The notes: generated from the sequence alone by a model not told the origin. Counted from the first letter of the stretch, positions 1-5,964 are shown. The stretch: 5,964 nt of DNA from an uncultured Bacteroidota bacterium (GCA_946479535.1 CAMLGP010000208.1:1-5964); one strand, 5' to 3'. Made by a program: numbers and translations.

Positions 1-535
1 AGAAGCAGCAGATGTGAACCTGGCGATGATATCCTATTATTTCGGCTCTAAAGACAACCTGCTGGTAGCCATTTTCAAATACCGGGGTGAGAATACCCGG
101 CAGCTGGTGGCTGGAATGGTTGAGAATAAGGAGTTGTCGCCACTTGAAAAATTTTATGTACTCATCGATTTTTATATCGACAAATTTCAGAATCAGCAAT
201 GTTTTCACCGCGTAATGGCGAGAGAACAGATCATTCATACTCACGGTCCCGTAGCTTCCGCCATTTTGAATGTGAAAAAGACCAACCAGGAATTGATCAA
301 ACAACTGGTACAGGAAGGGCAGCGTAAAAAGCAGTTTAAAAAGGAGATCGATATCTCCCTGATGATGAACACACTTTTCGGTACCGTAAACCACCTCTAT
401 ACTACCAAACACTACTATAAAGAATTGAACAACCTGCAATCATTGTCGGATGAACAATTTGAAAAGCAGCTTCGCAAGAAACTAAGTGTTTACCTCAAAT
501 CATTATTTAAAGCAATATTGACTTATGAAGATTAG
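1..535 (+). CDS. TetR/AcrR-family transcriptional regulator, 5'-truncated by window edge
   Basis: Likely a ligand-responsive DNA-binding repressor of the efflux genes that follow. The reading frame is open from base 2 (Glu-Ala-Ala-Asp-Val...) to a TAG at 533-535, giving 177 visible residues. The first ~25 residues match the end of the TetR helix-turn-helix, with the typical recognition helix and following signature VNLAMISYYFGSKDNLL. The first ~35-40 residues, including most of the DNA-binding domain, lie before the window. The rest is an all-helical ligand/dimer domain with no recognisable subclass. The GTG at 14 is not the start, because it falls inside the conserved helix. The stop overlaps the start of the TolC-like gene by 11 bp, which suggests co-transcription and autoregulation. 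The operator would be upstream, outside the window. The family call is firm; the target and ligand are inferred or unknown. Confidence 0.93.
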   Translation, partial: EAADVNLAMISYYFGSKDNLLVAIFKYRGENTRQLVAGMVENKELSPLEKFYVLIDFYIDKFQNQQCFHRVMAREQIIHTHGPVASAILNVKKTNQELIKQLVQEGQRKKQFKKEIDISLMMNTLFGTVNHLYTTKHYYKELNNLQSLSDEQFEKQLRKKLSVYLKSLFKAILTYED

Positions 536-1853
536 GAAAGGAATTATTTTGACCATTGCCATTCTGGTAACAGGAACAGTAATAGGACAAAACCAAAAAC
601 CATTATCACTGCCGGATGCCATTAACATGGGCATCAAGAATAGCCACACGCTGGCCGGCAGCCAGGCTAAGATTGAAGAAGCAACAGCCGCCTTAAAAGA
701 GGCTGTTGAAAGGAAATTGCCCGATGTAAAATTATCCGGATCATACCTGAGATTGAACACTGCAAATTTTGATCTCAAAAGCAAAGACAATAGCGGTGGC
801 AGTGGATCAGGTGAATCCCCTAAAGTATCACAGGCCATGTATGGTATTGTGAACGCTTCCCTTCCCATTTATGCGGGTGGAAAGATCAGGTACGGCATTG
901 AATCATCCCGCTACCTGGCAGAAGCTGCCAGGCTGGATGCGGATAATGACAGGGAAGAAGTTGTGCAGAATATCATTGAAGCCTATATCAATCTGTACAA
1001 AGCAAAAACAGCCGTTGAACTGGTAAAGGAAAACCTCCAACAGGCAGAAGCCAGGGTAAAAGATTTCAGCAATCTTGAGAAAAATGGATTACTGGCGAGA
1101 AATGAATTGCTGAAAGCAGAACTGCAGGCATCCAATACTGAGTTGACCTTGCTGGATGTACAGAATAACTGGCAACTGGCCAATGTGAATATGGACCTGA
1201 TGCTGGGATTGCCTGACCAGACGGAGATCGTTCCTGATTCAACAGTGCTTGATCAGGCTATTGGTCCTAAAGCACTGGAAGAATATGTAACCGCTGCAAT
1301 GACCAACAGAAAAGATATGGCTGCAATGGATCTGCATAAGAAATCAGCACAATCTGGGGTAAAATCCACTAAGGCTGAATTGTATCCAAGCCTGGCACTG
1401 ACTGGTGGTTATATCGCTGCCGATATTCCCAATGTATTCTCTGTAACCAATGCCCTGAATATAGGAATAGGTGTTTCTTATAATATTGGATCCCTATGGA
1501 AAAATAAATCCAAAGTTCAGCAGGCAGAAGCACGCGTAAAACAGTTAACAGCTAATGAAGCGATTCTGAATGATCAGGTAAGGCTTCAGGTTAACAAGAG
1601 TTACCTGGACCTGCTCAGCAGCCAGAAAAAAGTGGAAGTAAATGCAAAAGCTGTTGAACAGGCAAATGAGAATTACCGCATCACAAAAAATAAATACAAT
1701 AATGCCCTGGCCACAACTACTGACCTGCTGGATGCCGATGTGGCACAGCTACAGGCAAAGCTGAACTATGTGTTCTCAAAAGCCGATGCGGTAGTGGCTT
1801 ATAACAAACTCCTGCAGGTAGCAGGTCTTACTGAATTTAATACTAACAAATAA
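525..1853 (+). CDS. TolC-family outer-membrane efflux channel protein
   Basis: Outer-membrane exit duct of a tripartite efflux pump, 442 residues, the usual length for the family. Residues 1-21 form a signal peptide (MKIRK, a hydrophobic stretch, then likely cleavage after VIG, before Gln22). There is no lipobox cysteine, so it is not lipid-anchored as OprM/NodT types are. Two outer-membrane efflux (OEP) repeats follow, roughly residues 27-230 and 250-435. Their internal homology shows in the shared helix motif QQAEARVK at 172-179 and 332-339. The end of the second repeat has the family pattern YNNALATTTDLLDAD (391-405) followed by a Tyr/Ala-rich helix ending QVAGL. Residues 89-98 are an unusual Ser-Gly run in what should be the first beta-hairpin loop. 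The ATG at 525 is supported by the signal peptide; only AT-rich sequence, without a Shine-Dalgarno, precedes it. It overlaps the TetR gene and lies 20 bp before the adaptor gene. Substrate unknown. Confidence 0.95.
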   Translation: MKIRKGIILTIAILVTGTVIGQNQKPLSLPDAINMGIKNSHTLAGSQAKIEEATAALKEAVERKLPDVKLSGSYLRLNTANFDLKSKDNSGGSGSGESPKVSQAMYGIVNASLPIYAGGKIRYGIESSRYLAEAARLDADNDREEVVQNIIEAYINLYKAKTAVELVKENLQQAEARVKDFSNLEKNGLLARNELLKAELQASNTELTLLDVQNNWQLANVNMDLMLGLPDQTEIVPDSTVLDQAIGPKALEEYVTAAMTNRKDMAAMDLHKKSAQSGVKSTKAELYPSLALTGGYIAADIPNVFSVTNALNIGIGVSYNIGSLWKNKSKVQQAEARVKQLTANEAILNDQVRLQVNKSYLDLLSSQKKVEVNAKAVEQANENYRITKNKYNNALATTTDLLDADVAQLQAKLNYVFSKADAVVAYNKLLQVAGLTEFNTNK

Positions 1854-1873
1854 CAATATTTAAGCGAAAAGAT

Positions 1874-2980
1874 ATGGCAACTAATAACGAAACCAACGAA
1901 GTAAAAGCAACGAAAAAAAGAAACCCTGTGTTTCTAATAATATTGGTCCTACTGGTAATTGGCGGTGCATGGTTTGGCATCAGCAAATACAATCACAGCC
2001 TGCATCATGAAGATACTGATGATGCACAGGTGAGTGCAGATATCAGTCCTGTTATCCCTCGCGTTGCCGGCTATGTAATGGAAGCTCGTGTAAAAGATAA
2101 CCAGCGTGTAAAGAAAGGAGATACCCTTTTGATCCTTGATAACAGAGATTATGTGATTAGGGTAGAACAGGCAGAAGCTGCGCTGGAAATAGCACAAACA
2201 AATCTGAGCAATGCAAAGGCAGTTACCTCTGCCGCCAGAGCGAATATTGCTACTTCACAGGCATCTGTTGGAACAGTTGATGCGCAAATTGAAGCAGCCA
2301 AAGTAAATCTCTGGAGAGCTACTCAGGATTTTGAGCGCTATGAGAACCTGATCAAGGACCACTCCATTACGCAACAGCAATATGAGCAGGCATCTGCTGC
2401 AAAACAGTCTGCAGAAAAGCAGGTGGCAATCTTGCAAGAACAAAAGAAGCAGGCTTCCACCCAGAGCAATGCGGTAGCCGTACAAAGCAATGCAACTGCT
2501 TCACAGATCAATGTTGCTGACGCAACTATTAAACAAAAGCAGGTGGATGTAGATGCAGCTAAACTGAATCTTTCTTATACTGTGATCACAGCTCCTCAGG
2601 ATGGTCTGGTGTCAAAGGTAAATGTGCAACCCGGACAATATGTTCAGTCAGGACAGGCTTTATTCAACATCGTTCACAGCGATGATGTATGGGTAGTGGC
2701 GAATTTTAAAGAGACTCAACTGGACAAGATGAAAATTGGTCAGCAGGTTGTAGTGAGTGTGGATGCATATCCCGGACATAAGTTCCAGGCAACTGTAGCT
2801 TCCTTCTCTCCTGCAACAGGTTCAACCTTTGCTCTATTGCCTCCGGATAATGCAAGCGGCAACTTTGTAAAAGTTGTACAGCGTCTTCCTGTGAAGATCG
2901 TATTCACAGATGTGAATGACTCACTGGTGCATAAACTGAGACCAGGTATGAATGTATTTACGGATGTTCATCTTGATTAA
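1874..2980 (+). CDS. emrA: EmrA/HlyD-family periplasmic adaptor (membrane fusion protein)
   Basis: Periplasmic adaptor linking the inner-membrane pump to the outer-membrane channel, 368 residues. It has a short basic cytoplasmic N-terminus (to ~Asn17), one membrane anchor (~18-36), and the EmrA hallmark TDDAQVSADISPVIPRVAGYV (48-68), which begins the first half of the lipoyl domain. A long alpha-helical coiled-coil hairpin (~95-230), rich in Ala and Gln, follows. The second lipoyl half is around LVSKVNVQPGQYVQSGQALF (245-264). The beta-barrel has VVANFKETQL (274-283), and the EmrA-type pattern GSTFALLPPDNASGNF (316-331) is followed by QRLPVKI and LRPGMNV (355-361). The start is 20 bp after the TolC-like stop, with only a weak purine stretch (GCGAAAAGAT) before the ATG. 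The DHA2 pump partner directly follows, which fits an EmrAB-type rather than RND or ABC system. Family assignment is firm; the emrA symbol is by family, not by proven orthology. Confidence 0.94.
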   Translation: MATNNETNEVKATKKRNPVFLIILVLLVIGGAWFGISKYNHSLHHEDTDDAQVSADISPVIPRVAGYVMEARVKDNQRVKKGDTLLILDNRDYVIRVEQAEAALEIAQTNLSNAKAVTSAARANIATSQASVGTVDAQIEAAKVNLWRATQDFERYENLIKDHSITQQQYEQASAAKQSAEKQVAILQEQKKQASTQSNAVAVQSNATASQINVADATIKQKQVDVDAAKLNLSYTVITAPQDGLVSKVNVQPGQYVQSGQALFNIVHSDDVWVVANFKETQLDKMKIGQQVVVSVDAYPGHKFQATVASFSPATGSTFALLPPDNASGNFVKVVQRLPVKIVFTDVNDSLVHKLRPGMNVFTDVHLD

Positions 2981-3071
2981 AAAGTTTAAGAAGTTTAAAA
3001 GTTAGCTATTAGAACCTTCTCTAAATAACTTCTTAAACTTCTGAAACCTTTTGAATTTATTAAACTTTTTA
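2978..3071. repeat. Adaptor-pump intergenic inverted repeat with two alternative hairpins
   Basis: The whole spacer between the adaptor stop codon and the pump start codon is built from GTTTAA/TTAAAC units: GTTTAA at 2984-2989 and 2993-2998, TTAAAC at 3033-3038 and 3060-3065. Two stems can form. The inner one pairs 2982-2995 with 3027-3040 (14 bp, perfect, 31-nt loop). The outer one pairs 2978-3001 with 3048-3071 (24 positions, one G-A mismatch at 2990/3059 and two G-U pairs). They share the left arm, so they exclude each other. The outer stem includes the adaptor stop codon and the bases just before the pump ATG. Seen directly; regulatory meaning, or origin as a dispersed palindromic repeat, is inference. 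Confidence 0.8.
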
Positions 3072-3072
3072 C

Positions 3073-4653
3073 ATGACTCAGGCAGAATCATTAGTTGAAT
3101 ATGGACCGCGGCGGGTAATTATTACCATCACCGCTATTGTTTGCGCGCTGCTGGAAATTGTGGATACAACCATTGTGAATGTGGCAATAAATCCAATGAA
3201 GGGGAATCTGGGTGCTACCACCAGTGAGATTGGCTGGGTAATTACTGCTTATGCTATCGGAAACGTTATCATCATACCAATGACAAGCTGGTTGTCACAA
3301 CAGTTTGGCAGAAGAAATTATTTTGCGGCTTCCATTATTCTGTTTACCATCTGTTCTTTTTTATGCGGTAATGCTTCAGGATTAAATGAGCTTGTCATCT
3401 TCCGTTTCCTGCAAGGGATTGGAGGAGGCGCGTTACTGGTAACTTCCCAAACTATTATTACGGAAAGTTATCCTCCTGCAAAAAGAAGTATGGCTCAGGC
3501 GATCTATGGTATGGGAGTTATTGTGGGTCCTACATTAGGTCCTCCCCTGGGAGGGTATATAACAGATCATTGGCAATGGCCTTATATCTTTTATATTAAC
3601 ATTCCGCTCGGCATTATAGCTACTCTTCTTACACTTCAGTTTGTAAGGAGCCCGAAATATGCAGAAAAGAGTGCGCCTAAGGATATTGACTGGCTGGGAA
3701 TTGGGCTTTTGGCGGTATTTGTTGGCTCATTGCAATTTATACTGGAGAAAGGACAGGAAGATGATTGGTTCAATAGTCAGACGATACTTATATTAACAGT
3801 TACGGCAGTCCTGGGATTTTTCTTCTTTATCTGGCGAGAAATGACTTTTCGAAATCCGGTTGTTCAATTGCGTGTTTTGAACAACGGAAATCTGCGGGTG
3901 GGGACCATACTTTCCTTTATTATGGGATTTGGATTGTATGGTACAACGTTCATTATACCATTATATGTTCAGGCCACACTTGGATGGACAGCCACACAGG
4001 CTGGAATGTTATTGATACCTTCTGCCATCACTACTGCATTTATGATGCCCCTTATCGGCAGGATATTGCAAAAAGGTGTGCCGCAGCAATATCTGGTATC
4101 TCTGGGCATGTTAATCTTTTTCTTCTTTTGCTTCTGGGGATATAAAATACTCACTCCGGATACAGGTGTACAGTCTTTCTTCTGGATGCTGATAATGCGA
4201 GGCATGGGAATGGGACTTTTGTTTATCCCGATCACTGCGCTTTCATTGAGTTCACTGAAGGGACGACAGATTGGTGATGGTGCTGCCTTTACTGGAATGA
4301 TGCGGCAACTGGGAGGGTCTTTCGGTATAGCGATCATTACCACTTTCATGGCACATAAGAATATGATCCATCGTGGAAATCTGGTTGAACATCTGAATGT
4401 AACCGATCCGGACGTGCAGAACAGGGTAATTGGCCTGCAACACAAGTTTATGTATGAAGGCACTCCTGAAAATTTAGCTTTGAAGAAGGCCTATGCCATG
4501 CTTGATTTTACTGTTACAAAACAGGCAGCTGTGTTATCGTACATGGATGTGTTCCTGTATACTGGTATTGCCTTCCTGATCTGTATTCCGTTTGTACTTC
4601 TTGCGAGGAGGAAGAAGCAGGAGGGAAAAATGGACCTCAGCAGCGCGCACTAA
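3073..4653 (+). CDS. emrB: DHA2-family (EmrB-type) MFS multidrug efflux transporter
   Basis: Inner-membrane, proton-driven drug exporter of the 14-helix DHA2 branch, 526 residues, normal for EmrB. Motif D1 lies in helix 1 (LLEIVDTTIVNVAINPM, 26-42, with the conserved Asp31). A motif A-like loop (SWLSQQFGRRNYF, 72-84) lacks the usual Asp but keeps the Gly-Arg. Motif B is RFLQGIGGG (111-119, Arg111). The antiporter motif C is GVIVGPTLGPPLGGYITD (148-165), leading into the DHA2-typical WQWPYIFYINIPLG. Two extra central helices (~205-255) distinguish it from 12-helix families. A periplasmic loop (~427-475) precedes the last helices, and the tail is basic (RRKKQ) and cytoplasmic. The ATG at 3073 fits family N-termini; it has no Shine-Dalgarno, and the bases before it can be sequestered in the outer spacer hairpin. 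It is the last gene of the efflux operon and the pump partner of the preceding adaptor. Substrate unknown. Confidence 0.96.
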   Translation: MTQAESLVEYGPRRVIITITAIVCALLEIVDTTIVNVAINPMKGNLGATTSEIGWVITAYAIGNVIIIPMTSWLSQQFGRRNYFAASIILFTICSFLCGNASGLNELVIFRFLQGIGGGALLVTSQTIITESYPPAKRSMAQAIYGMGVIVGPTLGPPLGGYITDHWQWPYIFYINIPLGIIATLLTLQFVRSPKYAEKSAPKDIDWLGIGLLAVFVGSLQFILEKGQEDDWFNSQTILILTVTAVLGFFFFIWREMTFRNPVVQLRVLNNGNLRVGTILSFIMGFGLYGTTFIIPLYVQATLGWTATQAGMLLIPSAITTAFMMPLIGRILQKGVPQQYLVSLGMLIFFFFCFWGYKILTPDTGVQSFFWMLIMRGMGMGLLFIPITALSLSSLKGRQIGDGAAFTGMMRQLGGSFGIAIITTFMAHKNMIHRGNLVEHLNVTDPDVQNRVIGLQHKFMYEGTPENLALKKAYAMLDFTVTKQAAVLSYMDVFLYTGIAFLICIPFVLLARRKKQEGKMDLSSAH

Positions 4654-4657
4654 TTCA

Positions 4658-5299
4658 TTATTTATAATCAGATATGGAGATAAGGTGGTTGCAAAAACTG
4701 TATTCCACCTTATCATTACTGCTCACCACAACAAGCCGGTTGGAACAGTAACCGGAAATTAATCGATGATATAATTCAATCCCTTCAGCATCTAAATTGG
4801 TACAGGGTTCATCCAGTAATACGATGGCCGTGTCTGAAAAAATGCATTGAGCCAGTTTTACCCTTTGTTTCATTCCGGAAGAGTAATAACGTATCTGTTT
4901 ATTGGCTGCTTTTTCCAAACCTACGGCAGACAGGATAGTTTCCTTACTGATGCCAGCAATGAATGGTTTGAACCCATGATGAAAATCCAGGAATTCAGTT
5001 ACGGTCATTTCCTCCACTACTTCCAGATAAGGAGCGCAGATGCTTACTGATTTATAAATTGTTTCATCCCGATAATCATCGGGATTGGTTGAACTATCCC
5101 GATGACTATCGGGAGAATAGCGAATCTTTCCTTCATTCAGCATCATACTTCCGCTGATCACCTGTAATAACGTGCTCTTTCCTGATCCATTAGGACCAGT
5201 GATTGCATAAGATTGTCCTGATTCAAATGTATGAGTGAAGTGCCGGAAGATCCATTCGCGGTTGTAGCGCTTGCCGGCGTCAGATAGAGATATCGTCAT
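4658..5299 (-). CDS. ABC-type ATP-binding protein, small, downstream of lpxA
   Basis: Single nucleotide-binding domain of 213 residues with no membrane segment, so it would need a partner not seen here. From the chosen start: Walker A GPNGSGKST (35-43), signature YSSGMKQ (139-145) in place of LSGGQ, Walker B IVLLDEP (159-165, catalytic Glu164), D-loop NLD (168-170). Two elements depart from consensus. The Q-loop Gln position reads Ala (ICAPYLE, ~Ala89), and the H-switch His position reads Asn (VVSSNDK, Asn195). Residues ~62-80 are an apparent insert encoded by two palindromes. An in-frame ATG at 5347 exists, but 5299 is preferred because AAAGGAAA (5305-5312) sits ~7 nt upstream and homology starts there. 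It overlaps lpxA by 20 bp, suggesting co-transcription and translational coupling. The role is unknown; export of an envelope component is only a guess from context. Confidence 0.9.
   Translation of the reverse strand: MTISLSDAGKRYNREWIFRHFTHTFESGQSYAITGPNGSGKSTLLQVISGSMMLNEGKIRYSPDSHRDSSTNPDDYRDETIYKSVSICAPYLEVVEEMTVTEFLDFHHGFKPFIAGISKETILSAVGLEKAANKQIRYYSSGMKQRVKLAQCIFSDTAIVLLDEPCTNLDAEGIELYHRLISGYCSNRLVVVSSNDKVEYSFCNHLISISDYK
4679..4714. terminator. Candidate hairpin at the convergent gene junction
   Basis: A perfect 10-bp inverted repeat, GATAAGGTGG (4679-4688) and CCACCTTATC (4705-4714), with a 16-nt loop. It begins 26 bp after the pump stop codon and lies within the last codons of the opposing ATPase gene. 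It is the only obvious stem near the junction, where just 4 bp separate the two stops. No T-run follows on either strand, so it is at best a weak or factor-assisted terminator; it may simply be chance. Confidence 0.3.
5066..5085. repeat. Short palindrome ATCCCGAT-4 nt-ATCGGGAT, copy 1, inside ATPase gene
   Basis: Perfect 8-bp arms (5066-5073 and 5078-5085) around the 4-nt loop AATC. It lies in frame in the ATPase gene and encodes NPDDYRD. It is one of two related copies with a 30-bp (10-codon) period. Short palindromes of this type occur repeatedly in Bacteroidota genomes as far as I recall; this has not been checked here. Confidence 0.8.
5096..5115. repeat. Short palindrome TCCCGAT-4 nt-ATCGGGA, copy 2, inside ATPase gene
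   Basis: Perfect 7-bp arms (5097-5103 and 5108-5114) around the loop GACT. It matches copy 1 at 16 of 20 positions, with differences almost confined to the loop. It encodes SPDSHRD in the ATPase, parallel to the PDDYRD of copy 1. Confidence 0.8.
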
Positions 5300-5964
5300 C
5301 GCCGTTTCCTTTATGAAACCGTTTGATGATACCCCGCCCGCTTTCACGGATAAAAGTCAGAATCTCATCCCGTTCATCGGTGGCGGGCATTTCTTCTTCG
5401 ATATATTCCATAGCCTGGCTGGTATTCATGCCCTTATTATATAATACACGGTATATATCCAGGATCTGATTGATACGTTCAACATTGAAGCCTCTGCGTT
5501 TTAATCCAATTGAATTAACACCAGAATAGCTCAACGGAGTGCGGGCTGCCTTAATATAAGGAGGTACATCCTTGCCCACCAGTGAGCCACCACTTACAAA
5601 GGAGTGCTGACCGATCTTGACGAACTGGTGAACGGCACACATACCACCCAATATGGCCCAATCGCCAATAGTTACGTGACCTGCAACCTGTGTATTATTG
5701 CTGGTAATGCAATTATCACCCACAAAGCAGTCGTGCGCAAAATGACAATACGCCATGATCAGGCAATTCTTCCCGATGACCGTCTTGTCCCTATCCTTGG
5801 TACCACGGTTGATGGTCACAAACTCACGTATGGTAGTATTATCACCGATAAATACATTGGAATATTCCCCCTGGAACTTGAGATCCTGTGGAATGGCTGC
5901 TATTACAGCTCCCGGGAAAATGCGACAGTTCTTCCCGACCCGTGCGCCTTCCATGATCGTCACA
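5280..5964 (-). CDS. lpxA: Acyl-[ACP]-UDP-N-acetylglucosamine O-acyltransferase, N-terminus beyond window
   Basis: Cytoplasmic enzyme that moves an R-3-hydroxyacyl chain from acyl carrier protein to the 3-OH of UDP-GlcNAc, the first step of lipid A synthesis. About 227 residues are visible, and ~30 N-terminal residues run off the right edge. The visible part starts inside the left-handed beta-helix (hexapeptide repeats such as VTIMEGARVGKNCRIFPGAV). Counting from visible residue 1 (the GTG at 5961-5963): IPQDLKF at 24-30; catalytic segment HFAHD (His77 corresponds to E. coli His125); AGHVTIGD (His96); AVHQF (His112); and the LpxA-specific GLKRRGF (153-159), then the helical C-terminal domain. 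The residue aligning with E. coli Gly173, the acyl-length ruler, is Gly (Gly125), consistent with a long acyl chain. The GTG at 5963 and ATG at 5954 are internal. It is the upstream partner of the overlapping ATPase gene; other lpx genes may lie beyond the window. Confidence 0.96.
   Translation of the reverse strand, partial: VTIMEGARVGKNCRIFPGAVIAAIPQDLKFQGEYSNVFIGDNTTIREFVTINRGTKDRDKTVIGKNCLIMAYCHFAHDCFVGDNCITSNNTQVAGHVTIGDWAILGGMCAVHQFVKIGQHSFVSGGSLVGKDVPPYIKAARTPLSYSGVNSIGLKRRGFNVERINQILDIYRVLYNKGMNTSQAMEYIEEEMPATDERDEILTFIRESGRGIIKRFHKGNGDDDISI
5305..5312 (-). promoter_or_regulatory. Purine-rich ribosome binding site deciding the ATPase start
   Basis: Reading the minus strand, AAAGGAAA lies about 7 nt before the ATG at 5297-5299, inside the end of lpxA. 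It is the best Shine-Dalgarno-like site I see in the window, and it supports 5299 over the upstream in-frame ATG at 5347 as the start of the ATPase gene. Confidence 0.55.

Noticed and set aside
14..16. GTG as start of the TetR-type gene
   Set aside because: It falls inside the conserved recognition-helix region, and the frame is open to the window edge, so the gene starts upstream.
503..868. 121-codon open frame on the minus strand across the TetR/TolC junction
   Set aside because: It is antisense to two well-supported genes and has no recognisable domain.
1020..1545. Repeated CAGGCAGAAGC-type sequence in the TolC-like gene as a DNA repeat
   Set aside because: The two matches encode QQAEARVK in the two homologous halves of the TolC fold, so protein-level duplication explains them.
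2981..3072. Separate promoter for the pump gene
   Set aside because: I see no clear Bacteroidota-type promoter (TTTG and TAnnTTTG at proper spacing) in the spacer. AT-richness comes from the inverted repeats.
3969..4463. 164-codon open frame on the minus strand within the pump gene
   Set aside because: It has odd, Cys/Pro/Ile-rich composition and no family features, and it is fully inside a clear membrane protein gene; it is a shadow frame.
4847..5050. 67-codon plus-strand frame opposite the ATPase gene
   Set aside because: It is antisense to the signature and Q-loop region of the ATPase, with no domain and no ribosome binding site of note.
5066..5115. CRISPR-like repeat-spacer pair
   Set aside because: There are only two units, with a 10-bp spacer, and they are in frame inside a coding gene; this is a palindrome pair, not an array.
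5300..5347. Longer ATPase start at the ATG at 5347
   Set aside because: The extra 16 residues (MKAGGVSSNGFIKETA) do not resemble ABC domains and overlap lpxA by 68 bp. The ATG at 5299 has a good ribosome binding site.
5952..5963. GTG or ATG near the right edge as start of lpxA
   Set aside because: Beta-helix repeats are already under way there, and LpxA proteins are about 30 residues longer at the N-terminus.

Overview
The window looks like chromosomal DNA of a Bacteroidota bacterium, most likely of the Chitinophagaceae type. This is inferred from protein style (an LpxA and an ABC ATPase with Bacteroidota-like wording), moderate GC, mostly absent Shine-Dalgarno sequences before start codons, and short ATCCCGAT/ATCGGGAT palindromes. 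No species can be named from sequence alone.

Left part, plus strand (1-4653): four genes read in one direction and probably form one efflux operon. They are a TetR/AcrR-type repressor whose N-terminus lies outside the window, a TolC-family outer-membrane channel overlapping it by 11 bp, an EmrA/HlyD-type periplasmic adaptor 20 bp downstream, and an EmrB-type (DHA2, 14-helix) major facilitator. Together they encode a complete inner membrane-periplasm-outer membrane drug efflux pump plus its likely local regulator. The first three genes are tightly packed. Adaptor and pump are separated by a 92-bp AT-rich spacer almost entirely made of inverted repeats, which can fold into two mutually exclusive hairpins.

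Right part, minus strand (4658-5964): lpxA (first step of lipid A synthesis, N-terminus outside the window) is followed by, and overlaps by 20 bp, a small ABC-type ATPase of 213 residues. The ATPase gene converges on the pump gene, with only 4 bp between the two stop codons. It carries two in-frame copies of a short palindrome 30 bp apart, which seem to have lengthened a loop in the protein.

There is no gene-free stretch over 300 bp, and I see no tRNA, rRNA, CRISPR array or insertion sequence. The gene content is ordinary. The points worth a second look are the spacer with alternative hairpins, the palindromic repeats inside the ATPase gene, and that ATPase's non-canonical Q- and H-loops. I did not find a convincing new biological system.
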